From: Rhizobium sullae
GTDB taxonomy: Bacteria; Pseudomonadota; Alphaproteobacteria; Rhizobiales; Rhizobiaceae
DNA: 34,740 bases
Direction: 5' to 3'
NCBI RefSeq assembly: GCF_900169785.1
Contig: NZ_FWER01000057.1
Location: 1 to 34,740 of the forward strand
Shown here: piece after piece, positions 27,316-34,740 of the stretch
Numbering within the stretch: position 1 is the stretch's first letter
How the letters are laid out: each line of letters opens with the position of its first letter
Position numbers and translations under genes: made by a program
The notes under the pieces: model-generated
What the model was told of the DNA's origin: nothing
Database searches by the model: none
What the model saw: the letters and a program-made list of their open reading frames with translations, nothing else

Positions 27316-28424
27316 ATGTCTCACGTTAATCCCTCAAGAATACTGCTGTGGTCCTGGACACTTCCAACGCTTTCATGCTTGATTGCTGCTCTCGTTTTTT
27401 CCGGAGCCGTGTCCGATATGTCCGTTGCCGTGCTTCTGCCCGCAGCGGTTCTCCTTGCCGGAGCAGTCTTCGCATCGGTGCATCATGCAGAGATTTTGGC
27501 TCTCCGAATAGGAGAGCCTTTCGGCGCGATTCTTCTTGCAGTATGCGTTACCATCATCGAAGTGGCGGTCATCGTCTCGATTATGCTTTCCGGGGCGGAA
27601 GGTAACGAAGAGGTTGCCCGTGACACGGTCTTCGCCGCGGTTATCATCGTCGTGAACGGTGTGATCGGCTTATGTCTTGTCCTCGGTGGGCGGCGCCACC
27701 ACGAGCAATCATTTCACCTGGACGCCGCAGCCGCCGCATTTGCCGTCCTTGGCACGTTGGCGACTATATCGTTCGTGCTTCCTAACTATGTCCAGTCAGG
27801 CGGAGCTCGTCAGTTCTCGGGCTCCCAATTGGCCGTTGTTGGTTTGGTTTCTCTGGCTCTTTATGGTGTCTTTTTGTTCGTGCAAACCATACGCCACCGA
27901 AGCTACTTTATCGATGAGCCGAGCCAGGAGACGAACGCCGGCGAAACAGTGGCTCAAGAGAAAGTTCCATCTCGGCTCGTGACTACAAGCGCTGTTTTGC
28001 TTCCACTTTCGCTTGTTGCCGTTGTGCTTTTGGCCAAGATCCTGTCGCATCCCCTCGACTCGGCGGTCGATGCGGCCTGCCTGCCGCAGGCTTTCGTCGG
28101 TGTGATTGTTGCTGCTGTCGTACTGCTGCCAGAAGGCATTGCCTCGGTTCGCTCCGCGCTCGCCAACCGGCTCCAGAATAGCGTTAACCTTGTGTTGGGC
28201 TCGGCTCTGGCAAGCATCGGACTGACATTCCTGTTGTAGCAGCGATCTCCGTCATAACCGGTCGCACCATTACACTGGGCTTGGTCCCTGAAAATCTCGT
28301 TCTTCTACTCCTCACCCTGTTTGTAAGCACCATCACGCTCGGCACAGGAAGGACGACTGTTCTTCAAGGTGCCGTGCACCTGGGCATCTTCTTGATATTC
28401 ATTATGCTCGCAATCGTGCCTTGA
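27316..28424 (+). pseudogene. chaA: Calcium/proton antiporter, frameshifted
   Basis: A ChaA-type antiporter with about eleven helices. The first 307 codons (27316-28236) are intact, with the family segments EPFGAILLAVCVTIIEVAVI and LPEGIASVRSALANRLQNSV. The frame then stops at a TAG at 28237-28239. Starting at 28227 in the next frame the expected C-terminus continues: IPVVAAISVITGRTITLGL, then FVSTITLGTGRTTVLQGAVHL, ending at 28424. One base appears to be missing between 28226 and 28227. GAGGAG precedes the ATG at 27316. This is either a recent pseudogene or a sequencing error; the tail is otherwise preserved. Confidence 0.88.
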
Positions 28425-28614
28425 TTTTCGATTGGTTTGGCTCGTGTGGCGACACTGACAAACGACAGAAGGAGCGCAGCACGCGCCGTTCCATTTTTCG
28501 TTATTTCTCTATGGCGCACCGCTCGCGTTACCCGTTGGCAGACAGGGCTCTGTCGCATAGTCCCTAATCCTCGCAACAAAATCATCGGCTCTGAACACTC
28601 ACGACGATTGCTGT

Positions 28615-28661
28615 CGCAAAACTCGATCGCAGAATTCGAAGCTATGCGATTGAGTTTTGCG
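28615..28661. repeat. 17-bp inverted repeat in the chaA-nnrS gap
   Basis: Arms CGCAAAACTCGATCGCA (28615-28631) and TGCGATTGAGTTTTGCG (28645-28661) differ by one base and enclose 13 nt. It lies between two convergent units. It may be a bidirectional terminator or the remains of a mobile element; its core TCGCAAAACTC also occurs at 17015 and 26924. Confidence 0.6.
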
Positions 28662-28688
28662 GGACTGAGGCTGCGTGCCCGGCTTTTT

Positions 28689-29897
28689 CTAGCGCAATGG
28701 TTTTGTCTTCCTGCAAAGAAAAGGCGCGTGCTCCGCCAGAAACAGTCCGAAGGCCATGATCCATCCCAGTGCGGCGATCATCAGGATTTCATAGGTGTAT
28801 GCCGGTACAAGGTCGGCTGCCGGCCGGACGACGGCGACGACCGCAAGGACGGCATAGGACGTCGTCGTCGCAGCGCTTGCCTTGAGCTTGCGGCCCGTAT
28901 GTCCCCGCGTTGCACGCGTCATGACCGCCAGCATCATGAGAGCTACTACGCCGATCGCGAGCGTATGCAGGATTGATACCTGATCGAGGCCCATCGATCC
29001 GAGCGCGATCATTGCGAAGCCGAAGGGGACGAAGAGGTAGGCGACATGAAGGACCGAGAGAATGGGTTCCCGGCGAGTCGTCCAGCCGCGCCAGCGGTAA
29101 AGCCGGATGAGATTGATAACGGCCGCTATGGCGCTCAGGCCACCGGTTGCGATTGACGTTGGTGCGATCGTCCAGCATGCCAGTGCGACGACACCGGTAA
29201 TGATCGCTGCTGCGTCGAAGTGATTGTAGGGGACGGGAAAGTCGGTTCGGCCGAACTGGTTCAGCCAGTTGCGGGTAAAGCTTGGAAGGATCCGTCCGCC
29301 GACGATCGTGATCAAAGCGACGTAGGCGCTGAGTGCCAGGCGGATCGGGAGTTCCGGGCTAGCGCCTTCGATGACCAGGATGTGGAAACAGATGTTTGCC
29401 GCCGATAGCGCCGCAAGGCCGCTTACAACTTTCAAGTCCTTCCACTTCCGGCCGGCGATCACCTCGCGGGCGCAGATGACCAGCATTGCTGGCAGAAAAA
29501 GACTATCGATGACGGCGGCGGGCAGTACGCCGATTGTGTCCGACAAAAGGATGGCGACCCGCCCGAACGTCCACAGCCCAAAAAGAACGACAAGCGGCCG
29601 GCCCGAAACCGGCAAGCGGCCGGTCCAATTCGGCACCGCCGTCAGCAGGAAGCCGGCGAGGACCGCCGAGGCAAACCCGAAGAGCATTTCATGGGCATGC
29701 CAATTGGCCGGTCCGTAGTTGAGCGCGATCGCTGGCCCCGAGGAGAGAAACGCCGCCCAGAGCCCTATGGAAAGAATGGACCAGGCCGCAGCGCCGAGGA
29801 AGAAGGGCCGGAAGCCGTAAGAAAAGAGCACCGATCCTGACGTCCACATTCCTCTTGGGATGCGCGGGGCCGGTTCGGCTGCTGACCTGTTTTGCAT
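28689..29897 (-). CDS. nnrS: NnrS family haem/copper membrane protein
   Basis: A 402-residue protein with about twelve membrane helices. NnrS signatures are visible: YGFRPFFLGAA near the N-terminus, NWHAHEMLFGF with candidate haem-ligand His, and a later GGRILPSFTRNWL segment. In Rhodobacter, NnrS is a haem- and copper-containing membrane protein expressed with nitrite and NO reductases; it is linked to resistance to nitrosative stress. The frame opens at 30020, but GGAG about 9 nt before the ATG at 29897 and the conserved N-terminus place the start there. It is divergent from nirK, with one box near each gene. Confidence 0.93.
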   Translation of the reverse strand: MQNRSAAEPAPRIPRGMWTSGSVLFSYGFRPFFLGAAAWSILSIGLWAAFLSSGPAIALNYGPANWHAHEMLFGFASAVLAGFLLTAVPNWTGRLPVSGRPLVVLFGLWTFGRVAILLSDTIGVLPAAVIDSLFLPAMLVICAREVIAGRKWKDLKVVSGLAALSAANICFHILVIEGASPELPIRLALSAYVALITIVGGRILPSFTRNWLNQFGRTDFPVPYNHFDAAAIITGVVALACWTIAPTSIATGGLSAIAAVINLIRLYRWRGWTTRREPILSVLHVAYLFVPFGFAMIALGSMGLDQVSILHTLAIGVVALMMLAVMTRATRGHTGRKLKASAATTTSYAVLAVVAVVRPAADLVPAYTYEILMIAALGWIMAFGLFLAEHAPFLCRKTKPLR

Positions 29898-29952
29898 GAT
29901 TAAGATCTCCGAATTGACCCGCCAGTAATGGTCGCATCGGCCAAAGCAGTCG

Positions 29953-29966
29953 TTGACAATACGCAA
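29953..29966. promoter_or_regulatory. FNR/NnrR-type box nearer nnrS (TTGAC-AATA-CGCAA)
   Basis: A TTG-N8-CAA site in the nnrS-nirK divergent region, centred about 62 bp before the nnrS start. Probably serves nnrS. Confidence 0.6.
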
Positions 29967-29983
29967 AGAGCAGCGTCTCGACT

Positions 29984-29997
29984 TTGTGCGCCCACAA
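29984..29997. promoter_or_regulatory. NnrR-type box nearer nirK (TTGTG-CGCC-CACAA)
   Basis: A perfect palindrome that extends to 7-bp arms CTTTGTG/CACAAAG (29982-29999), centred about 104 bp before nirK. It is the most symmetrical site of the NnrR kind in the window. Confidence 0.7.
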
Positions 29998-30094
29998 AGA
30001 CCGAATTTGCTCCAAATCAAAGAGATTACGCAGCATTCGCCTAGAAATCTTCTGACCGGGCGGTTTTCGCTCCGTCTTCGACTTCAGGAGAAGA

Positions 30095-31231
30095 ATGATG
30101 ACAAATACATTGCAAATGACCCGGCGCACGATGCTGGCGGGCGCTGCTGTTGCCGGAGCGCTGACCCCCATCCTCACCTCGGCGGCGGCGAATGCCTCCC
30201 CCACTCCTGTCAGAAAGCTCAGCGCCACTGAAATCGCTGCCCTTCCGCGCAGGAAACTGGACCTCGTGAAGCCACCTTTCGTCCACGTACATACGCAAAA
30301 AGCAGAAGGCGGACCGAAAGTCGTCGAAGTCACACTGACGATTGAGGAAAAGAAGCTCGTGATCGATGGCAAGGGCACCGAAGTCAATGCCATGACCTTT
30401 GACGGATCGGTTCCTGGTCCGCTCATCGTTGTGCATCAGGACGACTACGTCGAGGTCACACTCGTCAATCCCGAGACGAACACGCTGCAGCACAACATCG
30501 ATTTCCACTCAGCAACCGGTGCGCTCGGCGGCGGTGCACTGACGGTCGTCAACCCGGGTGAAAGCGCGGTATTGCGCTTCAAGGCGACCAAGGCCGGCGT
30601 CTTCGTCTATCACTGCGCCCCTCCCGGCATGGTACCCTGGCACGTAACCTCGGGCATGAACGGCGCGATCATGGTGCTGCCGCGCGAAGGTCTGACAGAT
30701 GGTCATGGTAAGGAACTTGTCTACGACAAGGTCTATTACGTCGGTGAGCAGGACTTTTATATTCCGCGCGACGAAAAGGGTGAGTTCAAAAAATATGACA
30801 GCCCGGGCGAGGCTTATGAGGACACCGTTGCCGTCATGCGTACCTTGACCCCGACGCATATTGTCTTCAATGGCGCCGTGGGCGCGCTCACCGGTGAAAA
30901 TGCTCTGACGGCTGCCGTCGGCGAGCGGGTTCTCATCGTTCACTCGCAAGCCAACCGTGACACCCGGCCGCATCTTATCGGCGGTCATGGCGAATATGTC
31001 TGGGCCACGGGCAAGTTCGTCAACGTGCCCGACCGGGATCAGGAGACCTGGTTCATTCCCGGCGGCACAGCCGGGGCGGCCTACTATACGTTCGAACAGC
31101 CCGGTATCTATGCCTACGTCAACCATAATCTGATCGAGGCTTTCGAGCTTGGCGCTGCGGCTCACTTCAAGGTCACCGGCGATTGGAACGACGATCTAAT
31201 GACCACCGTCAGGTCGCCATCGGGTAGCTGA
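30095..31231 (+). CDS. nirK: Copper-containing nitrite reductase
   Basis: A 378-residue periplasmic enzyme reducing nitrite to NO. A Tat signal (MTRRTMLAG and a hydrophobic stretch) leads into two cupredoxin domains. Type 1 copper ligands are His133, Cys174, His183 and Met188. Type 2 ligands are His138, His173 and His344, with the catalytic Asp136 and His255 in place. All sites are complete, so the enzyme should be active. AGGAG lies 4 nt before the ATG at 30095 and 7 nt before a second ATG at 30098; either could be used. It needs copper, which links it to the copper operon. nirV follows after a hairpin. Confidence 0.97.
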   Translation: MMTNTLQMTRRTMLAGAAVAGALTPILTSAAANASPTPVRKLSATEIAALPRRKLDLVKPPFVHVHTQKAEGGPKVVEVTLTIEEKKLVIDGKGTEVNAMTFDGSVPGPLIVVHQDDYVEVTLVNPETNTLQHNIDFHSATGALGGGALTVVNPGESAVLRFKATKAGVFVYHCAPPGMVPWHVTSGMNGAIMVLPREGLTDGHGKELVYDKVYYVGEQDFYIPRDEKGEFKKYDSPGEAYEDTVAVMRTLTPTHIVFNGAVGALTGENALTAAVGERVLIVHSQANRDTRPHLIGGHGEYVWATGKFVNVPDRDQETWFIPGGTAGAAYYTFEQPGIYAYVNHNLIEAFELGAAAHFKVTGDWNDDLMTTVRSPSGS

Positions 31232-31247
31232 TCCGGACAGTTCATGC

Positions 31248-31280
31248 CGGCGAGCGGACCAGGCTGTAGCCCGCTCGCCG
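31248..31280 (+). terminator. Hairpin between nirK and nirV
   Basis: Perfect 10-bp arms CGGCGAGCGG (31248-31257) and CCGCTCGCCG (31271-31280) with a 13-nt loop. It is 16 bp after the nirK stop and 37 bp before nirV. There is no T-tract, so it may protect nirK mRNA or lower downstream expression rather than end transcription. Confidence 0.55.
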
Positions 31281-31317
31281 AAATTCCACGTGAGGCGCCT
31301 TCAAACGCGTAGCGGCT

Positions 31318-32277
31318 GTGATACTAGACGAAGTCGATGATCAGGTTTCGGGAATTTCCATCGCCATACCGCTGGTGCTGTTGGCGATCCTGCTAGCTAC
31401 GGTCGCCGTTCAGTCCGACCTAGTCGCCTTGCGCGGCGCTCAGAATCCGGTCGCCAGTCCAGATGTGATTACCGTGGTCCCCAGGTCGTTTGCTTATCGG
31501 GACCATGCGGAATATTTCCGTGCCGGGTTCGCCGTCGATGCGCCGCGTTCGGTCGTCACGATTGAAACGCCGCTGACGATCATGAAGTATCAGGTTTCGC
31601 GCGCGGAGTATGATCGCTGCGTCCAAGATAAAGCCTGTTCCCCGGCGGAGAGCGAAGAACCGGCCTCGCCGGACAAAACATCTGTTATCGGCGTCAGCTA
31701 TGACGACGCCCTGCACTATGCGGCGTGGCTTTCGGACCATACCGGGCACTCATGGACCCTGCCGACAGATGAACAACTGGCCTTTGCCGCGGGAAGCCGC
31801 TTTCCCGACGATGCGCTCGGCGTCACAAGCGACGGCAAGAATCCTGCCATCCGCTGGCTTGCAGATTACGAGCGGGAAGCGCGCCGGGCGGCCTCCAAGG
31901 ACCCCCGTCCCCAAATCCGGGGAACGTTTGGCGTCAGTGAATACGGCTTGGCCGACTTTGCCGGCAACATTTGGGAATGGACGCGTAGCTGCAGCAAGCG
32001 TGTCGATATGGACGCTCAAAAAGCCGATCAGGAGGCTGATCCGTCGCGCTGCGGTATCCTGATCGCTTCCGGTAAACATCGAGCTCCGATGAGCAGCTTT
32101 ATCCGCAATCCAAAAGGCGGCGGCTGCACTGTCGGCAGCCCACCAGACAATCTCGGTTTCCGGCTCGTTCGTCAACCAAGTTCCTTGGAGATGGCGAAAG
32201 ACTGGATCAGGCGCATGATCGGTTTGACCACCTTTTCGATAAACGCCGTTCCCCCGGATGAAGGACCTACGTCATGA
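31318..32277 (+). CDS. nirV: NirV, formylglycine-generating-enzyme-like protein
   Basis: A 319-residue protein with one N-terminal membrane anchor (about 13-31) and a SUMF1/FGE-like domain. Landmarks are MKYQVSRAEYDRC, DALHYAAWLS, NIWEWTRSC and a late LGFRLVR. NirV accompanies nirK in many denitrifiers; its role is unclear. The start appears to be GTG at 31318 without an obvious ribosome binding site. The stop overlaps nnrR by 4 bp (ATGA), so nirV and nnrR are translationally coupled. Confidence 0.9.
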   Translation: MILDEVDDQVSGISIAIPLVLLAILLATVAVQSDLVALRGAQNPVASPDVITVVPRSFAYRDHAEYFRAGFAVDAPRSVVTIETPLTIMKYQVSRAEYDRCVQDKACSPAESEEPASPDKTSVIGVSYDDALHYAAWLSDHTGHSWTLPTDEQLAFAAGSRFPDDALGVTSDGKNPAIRWLADYEREARRAASKDPRPQIRGTFGVSEYGLADFAGNIWEWTRSCSKRVDMDAQKADQEADPSRCGILIASGKHRAPMSSFIRNPKGGGCTVGSPPDNLGFRLVRQPSSLEMAKDWIRRMIGLTTFSINAVPPDEGPTS

Positions 32278-32969
32278 AGATTGATCGCGCCGTTTTGAAA
32301 TCACTGCCGTTGTTCGATCGAATGACGGATTCTGATCTCGACGCCATTGTGGAGCACGCGGTTTCGCGACGTGTCGCACAAGGCGATGCGGTCTTCGAAC
32401 AGGGCGCATCCGCCAAATCATTCTTCCTGCTTCTGCATGGCAGATTGAAGGTCACGCAGGTCACGGCAGATGGCCAGCAGATCATCGTCCGGGTCGTTCA
32501 CCCGGGCGATTTGTTCGGCTTTGCCAGAGCCCTGCAGCGTTCCGACTATCCGGGTACCGCAATTGCCGCCGCCGAAAGCCTGACGCTTTCGTGGCCAACC
32601 GATCTGTGGCCGCAATTCGTCGAGCAAAATCCACGTTTGGCGGTTACCGCGATGCAGACCATCGGCCAGCGGCTCGAGGAGGCTCATACGCGGATCCGCG
32701 AAATGTCGACAGAGGAGGTGGAAAGACGCGTCGCTCACGCTGTCCTGAGGCTTTCCAAGCAGGCAGGAAAGCAGGAGGGCAACGGCATTCGTATCGACTT
32801 TCCGATTTCTCGCCAGGACATCGCCGAAATGACGGGAACGACGCTGCACACGGTTTCAAGAATTCTAAGCGCCTGGGAAGCCAAGGGCCTCGTTGAAGGC
32901 GGCCGTCAAAAACTGCTTGTCTGCGACTACCGGAAGCTGATGATTCTCGCCAACGGCGGCCGTGAATAG
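32274..32969 (+). CDS. nnrR: NnrR, Crp/Fnr-type NO-responsive activator
   Basis: A 231-residue regulator with an N-terminal cyclic-nucleotide-like sensor (about 10-110), a dimer helix and a C-terminal helix-turn-helix (about 178-200). The sensor domain lacks the N-terminal Cys cluster of FNR, as expected for NnrR/DNR proteins that sense NO. The recognition helix reads LHTVSR where FNR has VETISR, so the Glu that reads TTGAT is replaced by His; this fits preference for other half-sites such as TTG(C/T). It is coupled to nirV. It probably activates the nor, nir, nnrS and hemN promoters here. Confidence 0.93.
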   Translation: MKIDRAVLKSLPLFDRMTDSDLDAIVEHAVSRRVAQGDAVFEQGASAKSFFLLLHGRLKVTQVTADGQQIIVRVVHPGDLFGFARALQRSDYPGTAIAAAESLTLSWPTDLWPQFVEQNPRLAVTAMQTIGQRLEEAHTRIREMSTEEVERRVAHAVLRLSKQAGKQEGNGIRIDFPISRQDIAEMTGTTLHTVSRILSAWEAKGLVEGGRQKLLVCDYRKLMILANGGRE

Positions 32970-33053
32970 AGGTTGCCCCGCGTCTGCCCCCGCCCGTTCC
33001 TCGATCGCGTCAAATATCTCTGATCGGCATCTGCCGCGCAAAAAGCCGGATCC

Positions 33054-33067
33054 TTGATCCCGGTCAA
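33054..33067. promoter_or_regulatory. FNR/FixK-type box (TTGAT-CCCG-GTCAA)
   Basis: One mismatch from TTGAT-N4-ATCAA, centred about 71 bp before the CBS-BON gene. A possible TTG start for that gene falls inside this box and is therefore unlikely. Confidence 0.65.
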
Positions 33068-33131
33068 TTTGGAAGAGCCGCATTGCGCTAAGCTTTGTTT
33101 CGGGCAAACCCGTCGAACGCAAGGAGCCGCC

Positions 33132-33791
33132 ATGCAAGCCAAAGACATAATGACGAGGCCCGTTACTTCGGTTAGCGAGACGGCCGGCATCCGCAAGGCT
33201 ATCGAAATAATGATCGCAGCTGATGTCAGCGGGCTGCCGGTCGTCGGCGACGACGGAAGCCTCCGCGGGATTATCACCGAAGGCGACATGTTGCGCCGAA
33301 AAGAACTGGACTTAAGGGCGGCCGCCGATGCAGGCACAGTCGATGCGCTGCGTGACTATGTGCACGGCAACAGCTGGCGGGTCGATGACGTCATGTCCGC
33401 TGATGTCTTCTCGGTAAGCCCCTCGGCGCCTCTCGGCGAGATCGCCGGGCTCATGGCGGTACATTCAATCAAGCGCGTGCCGGTCGTCTTGGACGGCAGG
33501 GTTGTCGGGATCGTCAGCCGCCGCGATCTTCTTAAGGCGGTCGTTGCAGGCCTGCCCGATCGCATACCGCGCGGCGAGGAGGCGTTGTGCCTTGCTATCG
33601 CGACGCGGCTGAAGAGCGATCTGAACCTCCCGCGGGAGCAAATTGCAGTGGCCGTTCAGGATGGCAACGTCATACTCACCGGTATTGTCGAGACAGAGCT
33701 CCATCGCAAGGCGATAAAGGTTCTAGTCGAGAGCCTCAGAGGCTCGGCGACCATTGTCGACAATGTGACGACGATCGCGGATCGGCCGTAG
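33132..33791 (+). CDS. CBS-CBS-BON domain protein
   Basis: A 219-residue cytoplasmic protein. Two CBS domains occupy about residues 4-60 (AKDIMTRPVTSV) and 85-140 (VDDVMSADVFSV, GIVSRRDLLKAV), forming a likely adenine-nucleotide sensing pair. A C-terminal BON domain (about 150-216) contains GNVILTGIVETELHRKA and ends VDNVTTIADR. Rhizobial relatives are annotated as stress or microaerobic proteins; ligand and target are unknown. AAGGAG lies 5 nt before the ATG at 33132. An FNR-like box upstream suggests low-oxygen expression. Confidence 0.9.
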   Translation: MQAKDIMTRPVTSVSETAGIRKAIEIMIAADVSGLPVVGDDGSLRGIITEGDMLRRKELDLRAAADAGTVDALRDYVHGNSWRVDDVMSADVFSVSPSAPLGEIAGLMAVHSIKRVPVVLDGRVVGIVSRRDLLKAVVAGLPDRIPRGEEALCLAIATRLKSDLNLPREQIAVAVQDGNVILTGIVETELHRKAIKVLVESLRGSATIVDNVTTIADRP

Positions 33792-33803
33792 CCCTAGGTG
33801 CAC

Positions 33804-34619
33804 TCAGCCGAGGAAAAAGAGCGCCCAAACTCCGCACGTGGCAACAATCGGAACACTGATTGCCGCTGAGACGCCAAGCCTTGCAAAGCGCGATGGGCTG
33901 TAGCGCCCGGCGATGCTGTATGCGAGATAGAGAGACCACAAACCCGCCGCATCAACAAGCAGGGAGCGGACTTCGTCGATTACCGGGATCCGCACACTAT
34001 CCATGCGCAATTGAGTGACCGTTAGCGACAGGAGCCCGCAGAACAAGCCTGCCGCGGCGATCGGGATCAGGGCCTGGGCGAGATGATGGAACCGGCGGCG
34101 GCTCCACCCGCCCAACAGGATGGTACCGGCCGAGAGAGCCGGCAGGCATGTCACGCACGCCAATAAACCCGCGCCTGCGACAAAGACCAAGAGGGTGGCT
34201 CCGTCGACAAGCGTCATCCTGTCGCCGGGATAGTTCGTCAGCATCCACCATGGCAGGCTGGCGTCAAGCGGCCACGACACCCCGGCATTAAGACACCAGA
34301 TCGCAATCTGTGCCTTCAACGTCACGTAAAGTGCGCTGCCGGACCACTGCAGGGCGCCCGTGGCCATGCCCATGAGGACGGCCGTGATCAAAAAGGTCTC
34401 CCATCCATTGGCAGTCTCACCGCAGACGGCTACGATCTCTTCGTTGGGCGAACGCCAGGCGAGACGGATAGCCCCGCGATATCCGCTGCAGCGTCCGCAC
34501 ATGTGACATCCGCTGGCACCGCGCATCGTTTTGATCGGCACCAAGGGGGCGCAGTTCACCGCTGCGGGCTGCGCGGTGCCTGTGCGAGACTGCGCCCCGT
34601 GCCATGCTGGCCCATCGAC
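33804..34619 (-). pseudogene. 5'-truncated membrane Fe-S (polyferredoxin-like) protein
   Basis: About 270 codons remain. Near the N-terminal end of the remnant is a CAPLVPIKTMRG segment and a GCHMCGRCSGY motif, which look like Fe-S cluster ligands of NapH/NosR/CcoG-type membrane ferredoxins. Five or six hydrophobic helices follow. The frame is open further right, but that DNA belongs to an IS30-like element, so the real 5' end is missing. The end at 34619 is my estimate of the junction. It is convergent with the CBS-BON gene (12 bp gap). A related electron-transfer protein would suit a denitrification island; function is not assigned. Confidence 0.55.
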
Positions 34620-34671
34620 CTTGAAATGCAACGGTGCGATCTTGGCCAGCAAACCGAAAACACCGGTGAGT

Positions 34672-34740
34672 TCAACTGATCGCTGCAACACACTCTGCAA
34701 ACCTCTCCGCGGGCGTCTGATAAAGCAAGGTCTTTCTTGG
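34672..34740 (-). mobile_element. C-terminal end of an IS30-family transposase
   Basis: From the right edge of the window the minus strand reads PRKTLLYQTPAERFAECVAA and then stops at 34672. This matches the very conserved tail of IS30-family transposases (RPRKTLGYxTPAERF). The rest of the gene lies beyond the window. The element's end is probably near 34615-34640, where a GTTGCATTTCAAGG sequence resembles the terminal repeats of such elements; that is recalled resemblance, not verified. Confidence 0.75.

Noticed and set aside
28548..28562. GGCTCTGTCGCATAG, reminiscent of IS6-family ends
   Set aside because: Too short; no matching second end or transposase remnant seen in the gap.
33054..33131. 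Upstream extension of the CBS-BON protein from a TTG at 33054
   Set aside because: The TTG is inside an FNR-like box; the ATG at 33132 has a strong ribosome binding site and starts at the CBS domain.

Overview
The window looks like a plasmid or accessory region of an alphaproteobacterial rhizobium (Rhizobium/Sinorhizobium/Agrobacterium group). It is GC-rich with strong third-position bias, and its nor and nir/nnr gene sets and gene order are those I associate with rhizobial denitrification islands. The organism is inferred, not proven.

Layout. (1) 60-8968, all on the minus strand: a fused NDP-forming acyl-CoA synthetase/GNAT protein, an aminoglycoside-phosphotransferase-like/P-loop kinase fusion, a PEGLP-type cation P-type ATPase and a zinc alcohol dehydrogenase. 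Each has an FNR/FixK-like TTGAT-N4-ATCAA site, or a close variant, upstream. (2) 9187-9602: a decayed coding remnant. (3) 9717-15736, minus strand: a copper-handling operon (DUF5676-like membrane protein, secreted Cys/His protein, multicopper oxidase, DUF2933-like protein, isoprenylcysteine-methyltransferase-like protein, copper P1B ATPase, EF-hand protein with a Met-rich segment). It is closed by a hairpin and has another FNR-like box upstream. (4) 15840-16354: no convincing gene. (5) 16355-22621: a Cys-rich hemerythrin-like protein and a 51-residue membrane peptide, divergent from norE-norF-norC-norB-norQ-norD (nitric oxide reductase and its maturation proteins). (6) 22685-26750: hemN, divergent from a DUF2249 / polytopic membrane protein / double DUF2249 / MIP18-family cassette. 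(7) 26751-28688: an AT-richer insert with an orphan ORF, a frameshifted calcium/proton antiporter (chaA) and a 17-bp inverted repeat. (8) 28689-32969: nnrS divergent from nirK-nirV-nnrR. (9) 33132-33791: a CBS-CBS-BON protein. (10) 33804-34740: a 5'-truncated membrane Fe-S protein next to the C-terminal end of an apparent IS30-family transposase that leaves the window.

Functionally, nitrite goes to NO (NirK) and NO to N2O (NorCB); no nos genes are present here. NnrR, encoded in the window and lacking FNR-type cluster cysteines, probably acts on TTG(C/T)-type sites before norE, norC, hemN, the DUF2249 cassette, nnrS and nirK. The TTGAT-type sites before the energy/stress genes, the copper operon and the CBS gene more likely answer to a FixK/FnrN protein encoded elsewhere. 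The main observation is therefore a two-flavour low-oxygen/NO regulon covering nearly every transcription unit, including copper supply for NirK and little-studied accessory proteins. I found no tRNA, rRNA or CRISPR array.
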